Part shown: in pieces, positions 16,963-24,921 of the stretch
Numbering within the stretch: the first letter of the stretch is position 1
How the letters are laid out: every line of letters starts with the position of its first letter
Origin: Anabaena lutea FACHB-196
GTDB taxonomy: Bacteria > Cyanobacteriota > Cyanobacteriia > Cyanobacteriales > Nostocaceae
NCBI RefSeq assembly: GCF_014698305.1
Contig: NZ_JACJST010000016.1
Span: 62,001 to 126,000, forward strand
Reading direction: 5' to 3'
Length of the DNA stretch: 64,000 nucleotides
Made by a program: the position numbers and the translations under genes
The notes under the pieces: model-generated
The model's database searches: none
The model's input: only the letters and a program-made list of their open reading frames with translations
What the model was told of the DNA's origin: nothing

Positions 16963-17992
16963 AACTCATGTAGAAACAGTCTGATATCATCTTTTTGTGT
17001 AATTTATACAAAATTGATTATGGAAGCCAGCTTTTTGAGTGCGGTTGTTTTACCGATATCCTTAGCTATCATCATGCTAGGAATGGGTTTATCTCTTGTA
17101 CCAGAAGATTTCCAACGTGTAAAGAAGTATCCCAAAGCTGTCTCAATAGGCTTGATTAGTCAGTTAGTTTTTTTACCTGTGATTGGTTTTGTCATTGCTA
17201 ACGTTGTCCCCATGCAACCTGCGATCGCTATGGGATTAATGATAGTGGCACTGTGTCCAGGTGGAGCATCCTCGAATATATTTACCTTCCTCGCTAAAGG
17301 TGATGTTGCACTCTCTGTCACTCTGACGGCTTTTAGCAGTGTGATTACAGTCTTTACCATTCCGGTGTTGGGAAACCTAGCCTACCAGCACTTTATCGGA
17401 GAAACTGCCGCGATCGCTCTACCCATTGGCGCAACAATACTGCAAATTTTTCTGATGACGCTTCTGCCTGTAGGTTTGGGAATGGTGTTGCGACAAATAT
17501 TTCCAGAACCTGCCCGTCGTCTGGAAAAAGTGACTAGCCGCCTAGCAGTTGGTTTACTTGCAATCATTATTCTCATGCTTATCATTCGTGAGTGGAACCG
17601 TATTCCTGGCTTTATTCTCCAAGTTGGAGTTGGAGTTGTGCTGTTGAATGTTATTTCAACCTTAGCAGCATTTTATACTAGCAAGCTATTCAAGCTCAAT
17701 CCTCCTCAACAAATCTGCATTAGCATTGAAGTTGGCATTCAAAATAGCGCCCTAGCGTTCGCAATTAGTGTCGGACTACTCAAAAATCCTGATATGGGTA
17801 TACCGGCTGCGATTTACGGTTTGTTTATGTATGCCACAGGGTGGATGGTTATTCGCTACGGAAGAAAATTGGCTGCAACCAGTCCTATTCAGCAATCTCT
17901 AGAGAGTCAGGTTTAGCAATTTACAGATTAATACTCGTACCTAATCTGATACTCACTAGCTTCGTTGATGCCGCCTACCTGTTGGTAGATAT
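16963..17992. repeat. tandem duplication, copy 2 (BASS transporter unit)
   Basis: Partner of 15859-16888. The right edge lies inside the intact minus-strand gene 17928-18191, so copy 2 is in the original genomic context and copy 1 is the inserted one. Confidence 0.9.
17020..17916 (+). CDS. bile acid:sodium symporter (BASS) family transporter, copy 2
   Basis: 298 aa, start ATG at 17020 (a TTG two codons upstream is ignored). The first ~70 residues are identical to copy 1, then differences accumulate. The sodium-site motifs are canonical: 'CPGGASSNIFTFLAKGD' and 'EVGIQNSALAFA' with the conserved Gln-Asn retained. It is therefore the better candidate for an active transporter. Substrate unknown. 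Confidence 0.88.
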   Translation: MEASFLSAVVLPISLAIIMLGMGLSLVPEDFQRVKKYPKAVSIGLISQLVFLPVIGFVIANVVPMQPAIAMGLMIVALCPGGASSNIFTFLAKGDVALSVTLTAFSSVITVFTIPVLGNLAYQHFIGETAAIALPIGATILQIFLMTLLPVGLGMVLRQIFPEPARRLEKVTSRLAVGLLAIIILMLIIREWNRIPGFILQVGVGVVLLNVISTLAAFYTSKLFKLNPPQQICISIEVGIQNSALAFAISVGLLKNPDMGIPAAIYGLFMYATGWMVIRYGRKLAATSPIQQSLESQV

Positions 17993-18191
17993 CGCTTTGA
18001 CTCAGGTAAACATCTTTGTGTTTATCAACAGCAGCGTCCAACTTCTGAAAATGTAGCTGTATTTCTTTACTGATGGGGTTAAAAACTGTATTCAGGTATT
18101 TTAACCGCATTAACACTCGAAAATTGTCGAGATCAGCAAAATCATATATCTTTCCTGGCTCTAAGTTTAGCTCAGTCATAACGACTCTCAT
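17928..18191 (-). CDS. hypothetical 87-aa protein
   Basis: Not recognised. 'LEPGKIYDFADLDNFRVLMRLKYLNTVFNPI' then a helical segment 'KLDAAVDKHKDVYLSQSDIYQQVGGINEASEY'. No signal peptide or TM segment. It is convergent with the second BASS gene, 11 bp apart. A decayed copy of its 3' end exists at 16824-16888, which supports it being a real, older gene. An internal ATG four codons in is an alternative start. Confidence 0.55.
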   Translation of the reverse strand: MRVVMTELNLEPGKIYDFADLDNFRVLMRLKYLNTVFNPISKEIQLHFQKLDAAVDKHKDVYLSQSDIYQQVGGINEASEYQIRYEY

Positions 18192-18362
18192 CCAGCTGAC
18201 AAGTTTGAAAAAAGTTTTACTTTGACGACCTTTGGATATTTGAAACTCTAAGGAAAGTTTCCTACCTCCAGCATAAATCCCACTGTTTCTTGCTACCTCT
18301 ACCAGATGAGATGGCTTGATATTTTGTTAGTTAGAGTTTAGGAAAACAATATTAACAAAATC

Positions 18363-18393
18363 AGGCGTATCTCATAACGGATGCGCCTTTTTT
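18363..18393 (-). terminator. intrinsic terminator downstream of the zinc dehydrogenase
   Basis: Nine-bp stem (AGGCGTATC paired with GATGCGCCT, one G-U pair) with an 8-nt loop. It is flanked by a T-run on the plus side and by TTTTGTT on the minus side. It lies 18 bp after the stop codon of the minus-strand dehydrogenase gene, so it is best read as its terminator. Confidence 0.6.
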
Positions 18394-18410
18394 AACCTGA
18401 CACGATATCA

Positions 18411-19577
18411 TTATGGTTTGAGTACAACCTTAATACAGTTATCCTGCTTGTGCTTAAAAATCTCATAGCCGTGGGGTGCTTGCTCTAGCGGTAGACGATG
18501 GGTGATGACAAAAGAAGGGTCAATATCACCATTTTGAATATGTTCCAATAGCGATCGCAAATATCTATGAACGTGAGTTTGTCCCATTTTGAATGTCAAG
18601 CCCTTGTTCATAGCAGCACCCATCGGCATCTTATCTACAAATCCACCATAAACCCCAGGAATTGACACAGTACCACCTTTACGACAAGCCACAATTGCTT
18701 GCCTTAGTACATGGGGGCGATCGCTTTCTAAACGCACCGCTTGTTTAGCTTTATCATACAGTCCTTCTAAACCCAAACCGTGGGCTTCCATTCCCACTGC
18801 ATCCATCACCGCATCAGGACCGCGCCCTCCCGTCATTTCTTTGAGAGCTTCACCGACATCAATTTCTTCAAAGTTGAGGACTTCTGCTTTACCATCTTTC
18901 GCCATTTTTAACCGTTCAGGAACGCGATCAATCGCAATTACCCGTTCAGCACCCAACATATAAGCACTACGAATAGCGAATTGCCCAACCGGACCACAAC
19001 CCCAAATAGCCACAATATCACCAGGCTGAATATCACAATTTTCCGCTGCCATATATCCAGTAGGGAAGATATCTGTTAAAAATACAACTTGTTCATCTGC
19101 AAGTCCATCAGGAATTTTCAGCAAACCAACATCAGCAAAGGGAACACGGACATATTCAGCTTGACCACCAGCATAGCCACCCAGCATATGAGAGTAACCG
19201 AAAATACCAGATGGGGAATGACCCATAATTTTTTCCGCCATCCAGGCATTGGGGTTAGAGTTATCACACAGCGACCATAAATCCCTTTGGCAGAAGAAAC
19301 AGTTACCACAGGAAATCGGGAATGGGACAACCACGCGATCACCTACCTTGATATTTTTGACCGCGCTACCTAGTTCAACTACCTCCCCCATAAATTCATG
19401 ACCCAGGATATCGCCCTTTTCCATCGTGGGGATGTAGCCGTCATAAATATGTAGATCTGAGCCGCAAATCGCCGTTGTCGTGATTTTAACAATAGCATCA
19501 CGCGGATTAATGATTTTTGGATCTGGCACGCTTTCTAAGCGCACATCGTTAGTACCATGCCAACAAACTGCTTTCAT
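18411..19577 (-). CDS. zinc-dependent alcohol dehydrogenase (formaldehyde-dehydrogenase-like MDR)
   Basis: 388 aa. Catalytic zinc ligands: Cys38 ('ICGSDLHIY'), His60-Glu61 ('LGHEFMGEV') and a later Cys/Asp. Structural zinc Cys cluster at 90, 93, 96 and 104 ('[15 protein letters not shown]'). Rossmann motif '[13 protein letters not shown]' binds NAD(P). The long insertion '[20 protein letters not shown]' is typical of the glutathione-independent formaldehyde dehydrogenase-like branch. It is the last gene of a same-strand group with an SRPBCC protein and a Gfo/Idh oxidoreductase. True substrate unknown. Confidence 0.88.
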   Translation of the reverse strand: MKAVCWHGTNDVRLESVPDPKIINPRDAIVKITTTAICGSDLHIYDGYIPTMEKGDILGHEFMGEVVELGSAVKNIKVGDRVVVPFPISCGNCFFCQRDLWSLCDNSNPNAWMAEKIMGHSPSGIFGYSHMLGGYAGGQAEYVRVPFADVGLLKIPDGLADEQVVFLTDIFPTGYMAAENCDIQPGDIVAIWGCGPVGQFAIRSAYMLGAERVIAIDRVPERLKMAKDGKAEVLNFEEIDVGEALKEMTGGRGPDAVMDAVGMEAHGLGLEGLYDKAKQAVRLESDRPHVLRQAIVACRKGGTVSIPGVYGGFVDKMPMGAAMNKGLTFKMGQTHVHRYLRSLLEHIQNGDIDPSFVITHRLPLEQAPHGYEIFKHKQDNCIKVVLKP

Positions 19578-19587
19578 AATTATTTTT

Positions 19588-19630
19588 GGTAATTGGTAAT
19601 TAGTAATTAGTAATTAGTAATTAGTAATTG
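19588..19630. repeat. STRR array (TAATTAG/TAATTGG heptamers)
   Basis: Six or so tandem heptamers directly upstream of the dehydrogenase start. No Shine-Dalgarno is visible between array and ATG. Confidence 0.8.
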
Positions 19631-19663
19631 GGAAGATAATCTATCCCTGCCCCCTGCCCCCTC

Positions 19664-20146
19664 CTACCCATTACCTTTTGGTTGACCTTCAGTGGTAGCA
19701 ATTTCGCCAGCTTCTGCAATCATTTTGAAGCGGTGCAAATCATCTCCCAGTTGCTGTTTTGGTTCTTCACCAAAGAGTTTGGCTACAGCATCTCCAATTG
19801 CTCCACCAGGTGGATTATATTGGGTTACGACTTTGACCTCAGTACCGCGATTGCCGGGTGCTGGTTGGAAGCTCACAGAACCAGAGTTTTCAACGTCTGC
19901 TCCTTGAACTGAAGCCCAAGAAATCAATTCGTTTTCCCGGTCTTCAATGATGACTGCATCCCATTCAATGCTGCTGTCTAAGAGACCACGGGTGATCCAG
20001 TGCGAACGTCTATCGTCGTAGACCTTCACGTCTTTGAGATGCTTCATAAAACGCGGCAAATTCTCAAATTTATGCCAAAAGCGGTAGAGTTCTTCTGCCG
20101 ATTTGTTAATCGTTACTACCTTTTCAACTTTGTTCGGCTGGTTCAT
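19664..20146 (-). CDS. SRPBCC (polyketide cyclase/dehydrase-like) protein
   Basis: 160 aa from the ATG at 20146, chosen because GGAGG lies 8 nt upstream; an in-frame TTG two codons earlier is rejected. 'KVEKVVTINKSAEELYRFWHKFENLPRFMKHLKDVKV' is the START/SRPBCC N-terminal strand-helix. 'PGNRGTEVKVVTQYNPPGG' and the C-terminal helix 'DDLHRFKMIAEAGEIATTEG' complete the helix-grip fold, which binds a hydrophobic ligand. Family members of this type often sit next to zinc dehydrogenases in cyanobacteria, but no reaction is known. Confidence 0.8.
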   Translation of the reverse strand: MNQPNKVEKVVTINKSAEELYRFWHKFENLPRFMKHLKDVKVYDDRRSHWITRGLLDSSIEWDAVIIEDRENELISWASVQGADVENSGSVSFQPAPGNRGTEVKVVTQYNPPGGAIGDAVAKLFGEEPKQQLGDDLHRFKMIAEAGEIATTEGQPKGNG

Positions 20147-20419
20147 AACCAATGCCTCCAGTGCTTTGTCTAGTTTCTAATTTAGGATGATGGAAACCTA
20201 GAAACCCCTTCTGATACAAATTCTCTAAAATTGAGCAACACATTCAAACCCACCAAAACCAACTAAAATCTGAGTTTATAAATTACGTATCCCTGGCAAA
20301 ACCGGAGGTACTATTACAAATTGGTATGGTCGATATTTTCTAAACATCAAGCCCCCGGATTTATCCGTGGAATCAATCCAAAATCTAAAATCAAATGACT
20401 AAGTTAATTAGGTAATTCA

Positions 20420-21538
20420 TCAATTACCACCAGGTGAAGCAGCATGAATTAGCTCTGGTTTTTCTTCAGTAGCAGGACGCTCAATAGTTTGAGTCGATGT
20501 TGGACGTTGTTCACGTTTCAAAGTTTCTACTTGCACCGGCTGACCTGTTTCAATAGATTGGTAGAGTGCTTGAATAATGCAAACATCATTCAATCCTTCT
20601 ATTCCCGATGGTTCTGGGTCTTTATTTTGGAGAATACAATCTGAGAAATAGGTGAATTCAGCTGCTAGTTGATCATGATTTCCAAAGGTGCGTTCCTGAG
20701 TTTCACCATCAATAGTTAGGTAGTGCTTAATATCTCCGTGCCAAGTGTAAGCAGATTCTACTCGGATATCGCCTTTAGTTCCTACAACCTGGTAATTAGA
20801 AACTTTTGCTGCGCCAAAGCTACAGGTAAATGTTGCTAGTCGTTCGTTGGGAAAACGCAGGATAACACTAGTCATTTCTTCCACTTCACTGAAGCGTTGT
20901 TCTCCTTTGGTGGCTGCTACAGCAAACACTTCCGTTGGTTCATCTTGAAATAGATAGCGTGCGGCATTAATGCAGTAAATACCAATATCATAAATTGTTC
21001 CCCCGCCTGTAATCTCTCGTAAACGAATGTTTCCTTGTTCTACTTGTTGAGAGAATACAGAGTTGAAAAGCCGTGGTTCACCAATTTGGTGCGATCGCAC
21101 TATTTCTACTGCTTGTAAGTTTGCTGGTTCTAGATGTAAGCGATAAGCAATCATTAACTTGACACCATTGTCATTGGCAGCTTTAATCATGGCTTCGCAC
21201 TCTTTTTCTGTTACAGCCATTGGCTTTTCACAAAGCACATGGATGGCTTGATTAGCCGCCCGCACAGTAAAATCACAATGTAAGTGATTCGGTAATGCAA
21301 TATAAACAGCATCAATCGCACCGCTGGTCAGACAGTCTTCATACTCATCATAAGCATAAGTATGCTGAATGCCATACTTTTTACTGAGTTCTTCACGTTT
21401 TTTCGGGTCATCGGAAACTAGAGCCACTAATTCAGAGTTATCAGCAGAAGTAAACGCAGGTAATGCAGCTTCTTGAGCAAACCAACCTAAACCCACAACG
21501 GCGTAACGAATTTTGTTTTTTCCGTTTGTAGTTGTCAT
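20420..21538 (-). CDS. Gfo/Idh/MocA-family oxidoreductase
   Basis: 372 aa from the ATG at 21538, preceded by AGAGG at good spacing; an upstream ATG at 21577 lacks one. The N-terminal Rossmann motif is 'YAVVGLGWFAQEAALPAF'. The catalytic 'CEKPMAVTEKECEAM' has the invariant Glu-Lys-Pro. A C-terminal alpha/beta substrate domain includes 'GGGTIYDIGIYCINAARYLF'. Relatives reduce or oxidise sugars or cyclitols with NADP. The final ~30 residues are low-complexity Pro/Thr/Glu-rich. Probably part of the same stress or carbohydrate gene group as the two downstream genes. Confidence 0.88.
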   Translation of the reverse strand: MTTTNGKNKIRYAVVGLGWFAQEAALPAFTSADNSELVALVSDDPKKREELSKKYGIQHTYAYDEYEDCLTSGAIDAVYIALPNHLHCDFTVRAANQAIHVLCEKPMAVTEKECEAMIKAANDNGVKLMIAYRLHLEPANLQAVEIVRSHQIGEPRLFNSVFSQQVEQGNIRLREITGGGTIYDIGIYCINAARYLFQDEPTEVFAVAATKGEQRFSEVEEMTSVILRFPNERLATFTCSFGAAKVSNYQVVGTKGDIRVESAYTWHGDIKHYLTIDGETQERTFGNHDQLAAEFTYFSDCILQNKDPEPSGIEGLNDVCIIQALYQSIETGQPVQVETLKREQRPTSTQTIERPATEEKPELIHAASPGGN

Positions 21539-21928
21539 TGTAGACCTCTTGATGAAGAACTTGTTTGAAAAAATCATTCTTGATCATTCTTTTACTACGG
21601 TGATGAGATTTTTCAAGTATTCCCTCATACTGATGACAGAACTTTAATCATACTTAGGAGATGGTTTCTTTCTGGTAGATTGGATTTACATAAGCCCTGA
21701 AAATGAAGCGGAAAACATCAAGCTTTGGTGAGAAAATGTCTGAAAAGTCAGAAAGCCGATGTAACGGAAAATATCCAGACTATAAAATGATGGCTGATAG
21801 CAAATGAGGAGATTTTAACTGACACGCGATCGCTCATCCTCAATTGCGAGTAGTCGCCCTCTCAACTTAGGAAGTTTCAAATAACCCAGCTACAAGGCAC
21901 AATAAAGATAAGTACGAGTTATTTCTCT
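21539..21928. other. 390-bp divergent intergenic region
   Basis: Lies between the minus-strand oxidoreductase and the plus-strand kinase, so it should hold both promoters. One HIP1-like GCGATCGC is present near 21826. No ORF, repeat array or convincing promoter hexamers were found. Confidence 0.5.
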
Positions 21929-23038
21929 ATGAGTTACTGCCTTAATCCCCATTGTTCCAAACCGGAAAACCCTGATGATGTCAAGTTTTGCCTGACTTGT
22001 GGTACAAAATTATTTCTTAAAGAACGCTACCGTGCTATCAAACCGATAGGACAAGGTGGTTTTGGCAGAACTTTTTTAGCCGTGGATGAGGATAAACCCT
22101 CAAAACCGCCCTGTGTCATTAAGCAATTTTACCCCCAAGCCCAAGGTACAAACACGGTACAAAAAGCAGTAGAGTTATTTAACCAAGAAGCAGTACAGTT
22201 AGACGAATTAGGACAACATTCCCAGATTCCTGCACTTTTGGCATATTGTAACCAAGATGACAGGCAGTATCTGGTACAAGAATTTATTGACGGGCTAAAC
22301 TTAGCCCAGGAATTAGCTCATAAAGGTGCTTTTAATGAAACGCAGATTCGGCAATTACTGAATGATTTATTGCCAGTGCTGCAATTTTGTCATGCAAGAC
22401 AAGTCATACATCGAGATATTAAGCCAGAAAATATTATTCGTCGGGTTAGTGATCATAAATTGGTAATTGTAGATTTTGGGGCTGCGAAATCTACCACAGG
22501 TACAGCCCTGAACCGTACAGGCACAAGTATAGGTAGTCCCGAATATGTCGCACCAGAACAAATGCGCGGGAGGGCGCTTTTCGCTAGTGATATTTATAGT
22601 TTAGGCGTAACTTGTATTAATCTTTTAACAGCGCGATCGCCCTTCGATAGCTATGATACTCATAATGCTGCTTGGATTTGGCCACAATACGTAAAATCTC
22701 CAGTAAGTAAAGAATTAAGTCAGATTATTGACAAAATGGTAGAAAGCATTCCCAATCGCCGCTACCAAACAACCGATGAAGTTCTAAAAGCTTTAAATCA
22801 TCAGTCACCCGTCAATATCCCACCAACAATAATTACTAAACCCGTTACCCAAGCATCACCAATTTCTCCTGAAATTGAGAAAGAATTACAGGAACTAAAA
22901 ACGCAATTTACAGGTGGTAATGTACAACCGCCAAATGTTCCCAAACAACCATCTAATCCTACATCTGTGCCTACGAGTAATGATGCTATAGATAAAGATT
23001 TGGAGGAAATGAGAGCTAAGTTTTTGGGTAATGGTTGA
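21929..23038 (+). CDS. serine/threonine protein kinase with N-terminal zinc ribbon
   Basis: 369 aa Hanks-type kinase. A four-Cys zinc ribbon (Cys4, Cys9, Cys21, Cys24) precedes the Gly-rich loop 'IGQGGFGRTFLA', Lys65 ('CVIKQFYP'), the catalytic 'HRDIKPEN' (161-168), DFG (182-184) and APE (208-210). The C-terminal ~90 aa is a Pro/Thr-rich linker ending in a short repeated helix ('EIEKELQELKTQF' and 'AIDKDLEEMRAKF'). No TM segment or sensor domain, so it is probably cytoplasmic. Substrates unknown. All catalytic residues are present. Confidence 0.92.
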   Translation: MSYCLNPHCSKPENPDDVKFCLTCGTKLFLKERYRAIKPIGQGGFGRTFLAVDEDKPSKPPCVIKQFYPQAQGTNTVQKAVELFNQEAVQLDELGQHSQIPALLAYCNQDDRQYLVQEFIDGLNLAQELAHKGAFNETQIRQLLNDLLPVLQFCHARQVIHRDIKPENIIRRVSDHKLVIVDFGAAKSTTGTALNRTGTSIGSPEYVAPEQMRGRALFASDIYSLGVTCINLLTARSPFDSYDTHNAAWIWPQYVKSPVSKELSQIIDKMVESIPNRRYQTTDEVLKALNHQSPVNIPPTIITKPVTQASPISPEIEKELQELKTQFTGGNVQPPNVPKQPSNPTSVPTSNDAIDKDLEEMRAKFLGNG

Positions 23039-23105
23039 TTTTGTGTAAGCATTGCAAAATAAACCAGTATGGGTTTCAATACTGTTCGGTTAAAGATTGT
23101 TGTAG

Positions 23106-23133
23106 GTTGGGTTGCGCTGTCGCTTAACCCAAC
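23106..23133. terminator. GTTGGGTT/AACCCAAC hairpin after the kinase
   Basis: Perfect 8-bp stem with 12-nt loop between the convergent kinase and TA genes. Same arm sequence as the hairpin at 5329-5355. It is either a dispersed REP-like element or a bidirectional terminator. Confidence 0.4.
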
Positions 23134-23175
23134 ATCAGTATCTATTACCAAAATTACGCTATCACATTAACTTTA

Positions 23176-23439
23176 TTACTCATAATGACTTTTGCAACCA
23201 GCAATTAGAATCTCTTCATCTGTAACTTGATAAACAAGGCGATGTTCATCACTAATGCGTCTTGACCAAAAACCACTGAGTTCATATTTGAGGGGTTCAG
23301 GTTTGCCTATACCTGAAAATGGAGATCGTTCAATATCTTTAATAAGTTCTACGATTTTGTTGTAAAGTTTACGATCAATTTTTGCCCATTCATTAAAGTC
23401 CTCAAAAGCTTCTGCTTCAAACAAAATTCTTCGTCTCAT
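23176..23439 (-). CDS. Txe/YoeB-family toxin
   Basis: 87 aa from the ATG at 23439, which overlaps the antitoxin stop (TGATG); a TTG further upstream is rejected. 'FEAEAFEDFNEWAKIDRKLYNKIVELIKDIERSPFSGIGKPEPLK' then 'GFWSRRISDEHRLVYQV' is the full YoeB/Txe signature, including the catalytic 'SRRI..EHRLVY' core. Ribosome-dependent mRNA endonuclease. Cognate antitoxin is directly upstream. Confidence 0.92.
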   Translation of the reverse strand: MRRRILFEAEAFEDFNEWAKIDRKLYNKIVELIKDIERSPFSGIGKPEPLKYELSGFWSRRISDEHRLVYQVTDEEILIAGCKSHYE

Positions 23440-23660
23440 CAGATGCTTTCCCAATTAAGCTCTACGAGATTGCTCCGATTTTGAATGTTTTCAACCGCAG
23501 TTAGTAATCTCTTTTTATTGGCAGGATTCTCTAAAAGAAAATGTGTTTCGTCACTTTCATATACAACAATTTCGATCTCTTTGTCCTGAAAAGCAGCTTT
23601 TAAGCTTTCTAGAAAATTGTTGTCAAGTTCGTTAGCATTCAATCTATAACTGATGTGCAT
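23439..23660 (-). CDS. antitoxin partner of the Txe/YoeB toxin
   Basis: 73 aa, not a clear YefM. 'MHISYRLNANELDNNFLESLKAAFQDKEIEIVVYE' resembles the short antitoxins (Axe/DUF-type) that accompany Txe toxins in cyanobacteria. The C-terminal 'ENPANKKRLLTAVENIQN' helix is typical of the toxin-contacting tail. One-base overlap with the toxin gene supports a single TA operon. Confidence 0.75.
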   Translation of the reverse strand: MHISYRLNANELDNNFLESLKAAFQDKEIEIVVYESDETHFLLENPANKKRLLTAVENIQNRSNLVELNWESI

Positions 23661-23741
23661 TCTAATATCTTCCTAATTTCCTTAATTCTTTAGAAAATCA
23701 TTGAGCGCTTGCAGTACCAATAATTGAGTTATGCTAATTTG

Positions 23742-23987
23742 TTAGACGGTCGGTATCCTATCATAAGGTTCTGGTTCAACATCTGGGACTTTTGCCAAAA
23801 TTGCTGCATATTTCAAGCGACTGCCGCTTTTTGCTTTTTCGTTGAGATAATTTTCTGTCATCAAAGCTGAGAGTTTTTCTGCGAGCGCAGTAGATATAAA
23901 TTGATCAATAGAAATTCCATCACGACTTGCAAGTTCATGCAAGCTTTTTTGTAATGAGTCGGGAATTTGAACTTGAACAATACTCAT
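23742..23987 (-). CDS. ribbon-helix-helix antitoxin-like protein
   Basis: 81 aa. 'MSIVQVQIPDSLQKSLHELASRDGISIDQFISTALAEKLSAL' is a HicB/CopG-like ribbon-helix-helix DNA-binding start. The Pro/Glu-rich tail 'LAKVPDVEPEPYDRIP' is the likely toxin-binding region. It overlaps the PIN-toxin gene end by 4 bp (ATGA). The toxin gene is upstream, the reverse of the usual antitoxin-first order. Confidence 0.75.
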   Translation of the reverse strand: MSIVQVQIPDSLQKSLHELASRDGISIDQFISTALAEKLSALMTENYLNEKAKSGSRLKYAAILAKVPDVEPEPYDRIPTV

Positions 23988-24412
23988 GGCAACTTTCCTA
24001 TCAAGCGTAAAAACTCTGAAGGCTCAAGTAGCTTTAACCCAAACTGCTCTACGCCTGCAAAGTCGCGGGTGTTATATGTAATTATAATCTCACATCTTGC
24101 TTTGACTGCAAGCTCCAATACCATGTCATCTTTAGGATCGCGCAGGAACGGTCGCCAAAGGAAGAAAATTTCATGCTGCACTCCTACTGCACAGTAGAAA
24201 TCAATTAGGTCATCTACGTCTTCATGGCTCAAGTAAAGGTTTGGTAATTCACGCAGTAAAACATCCGTGTGTTCCAGTACAAGAGGCACTGACAAGTGGA
24301 AATCAAATTTTCCTGTATCGATGACTGACAGCAATTGAAATGCACTGCCACGCCTAGACCTCAACCCTGCCACAATGACATTGGTATCAATAACGACTTG
24401 AGGTAATGGCAT
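23984..24412 (-). CDS. PIN-domain toxin (PIN_3 family)
   Basis: 142 aa. Starts 'PQVVIDTNVIVAGLRSRRGSAFQLLSVI'. Catalytic acids are Asp8, the Glu in 'LEHTDVLLRELP', the 'DPKDDMVLELAVKA' motif and the terminal 'YNTRDFAG'. Matches the 'putative toxin-antitoxin system toxin component, PIN family'. Cleaves RNA in related systems. Upstream gene of the two-gene operon. Confidence 0.85.
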   Translation of the reverse strand: MPLPQVVIDTNVIVAGLRSRRGSAFQLLSVIDTGKFDFHLSVPLVLEHTDVLLRELPNLYLSHEDVDDLIDFYCAVGVQHEIFFLWRPFLRDPKDDMVLELAVKARCEIIITYNTRDFAGVEQFGLKLLEPSEFLRLIGKLP

Positions 24413-24493
24413 TTGGAACTGGAAGCTTGTTACTATTTGTATGTCTTAACTCTATCATCAGAGGAAGAAATTAATTAATATTCCCTAAAAAAT

Positions 24494-24736
24494 TTACTCA
24501 AAAATGTTCTTTGCATTTATAGGTCTTGTATACTGAGTTCCGCTCTTTTTGATCTGTTTCCAGATTTTTAGCGTCCGTTGAAATCTTTCAAAATCATTTT
24601 TTTCTGTACAGTCTTCATAAAAGTGCTTCCTTGGCACAAAATCATCACAAGCTCTACAGTAATAAATTCCTGGATCGTCTTCTTTTTCATCGCCGTGAAG
24701 ATAGTATCTCATGTCAAAATGCTTAATTTGTTTCAA
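24494..24736 (-). CDS. hypothetical 80-aa protein with Cys-pair zinc-knuckle look
   Basis: Not recognised as a family. 'DDPGIYYCRACDDFVPRKHFYEDCTEKNDFERFQRTLKIWKQIKK' has a C-x2-C pair followed by His and Cys, which could bind zinc, then a basic amphipathic helix. It lies between the PIN toxin promoter region and gnd. Codon use looks bacterial and ordinary. Could be an HNH-like fragment, but no His-Asn-His triad is visible. Confidence 0.45.
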   Translation of the reverse strand: MKQIKHFDMRYYLHGDEKEDDPGIYYCRACDDFVPRKHFYEDCTEKNDFERFQRTLKIWKQIKKSGTQYTRPINAKNIFE

Positions 24737-24834
24737 AAATGTTCAGCACTTGAACGAACGCACAATATTTAAAGTATTGCATAATATTTAAACTTATAAT
24801 TGATTTTTACTCAAAAAACCTAGTATTAATCTCA

Positions 24835-24861
24835 CAATTAAGGGCGGGAAAACCCGCCCCT
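24835..24861 (-). terminator. intrinsic-terminator-like hairpin downstream of gnd
   Basis: GGGCGGG stem with AAAA loop and CCCGCCC, followed on the minus strand by TTAATT. It lies 60 bp after the gnd stop. A near-identical hairpin at 32730-32752 lies downstream of the helicase. It could equally be a dispersed GC-rich repeat. Confidence 0.5.
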
Positions 24862-24921
24862 ACAGTCAACCTTGCCCTTATCAACAGCAAGAACTGACTT
24901 TAAAGTTTAACCAGAAGTATC

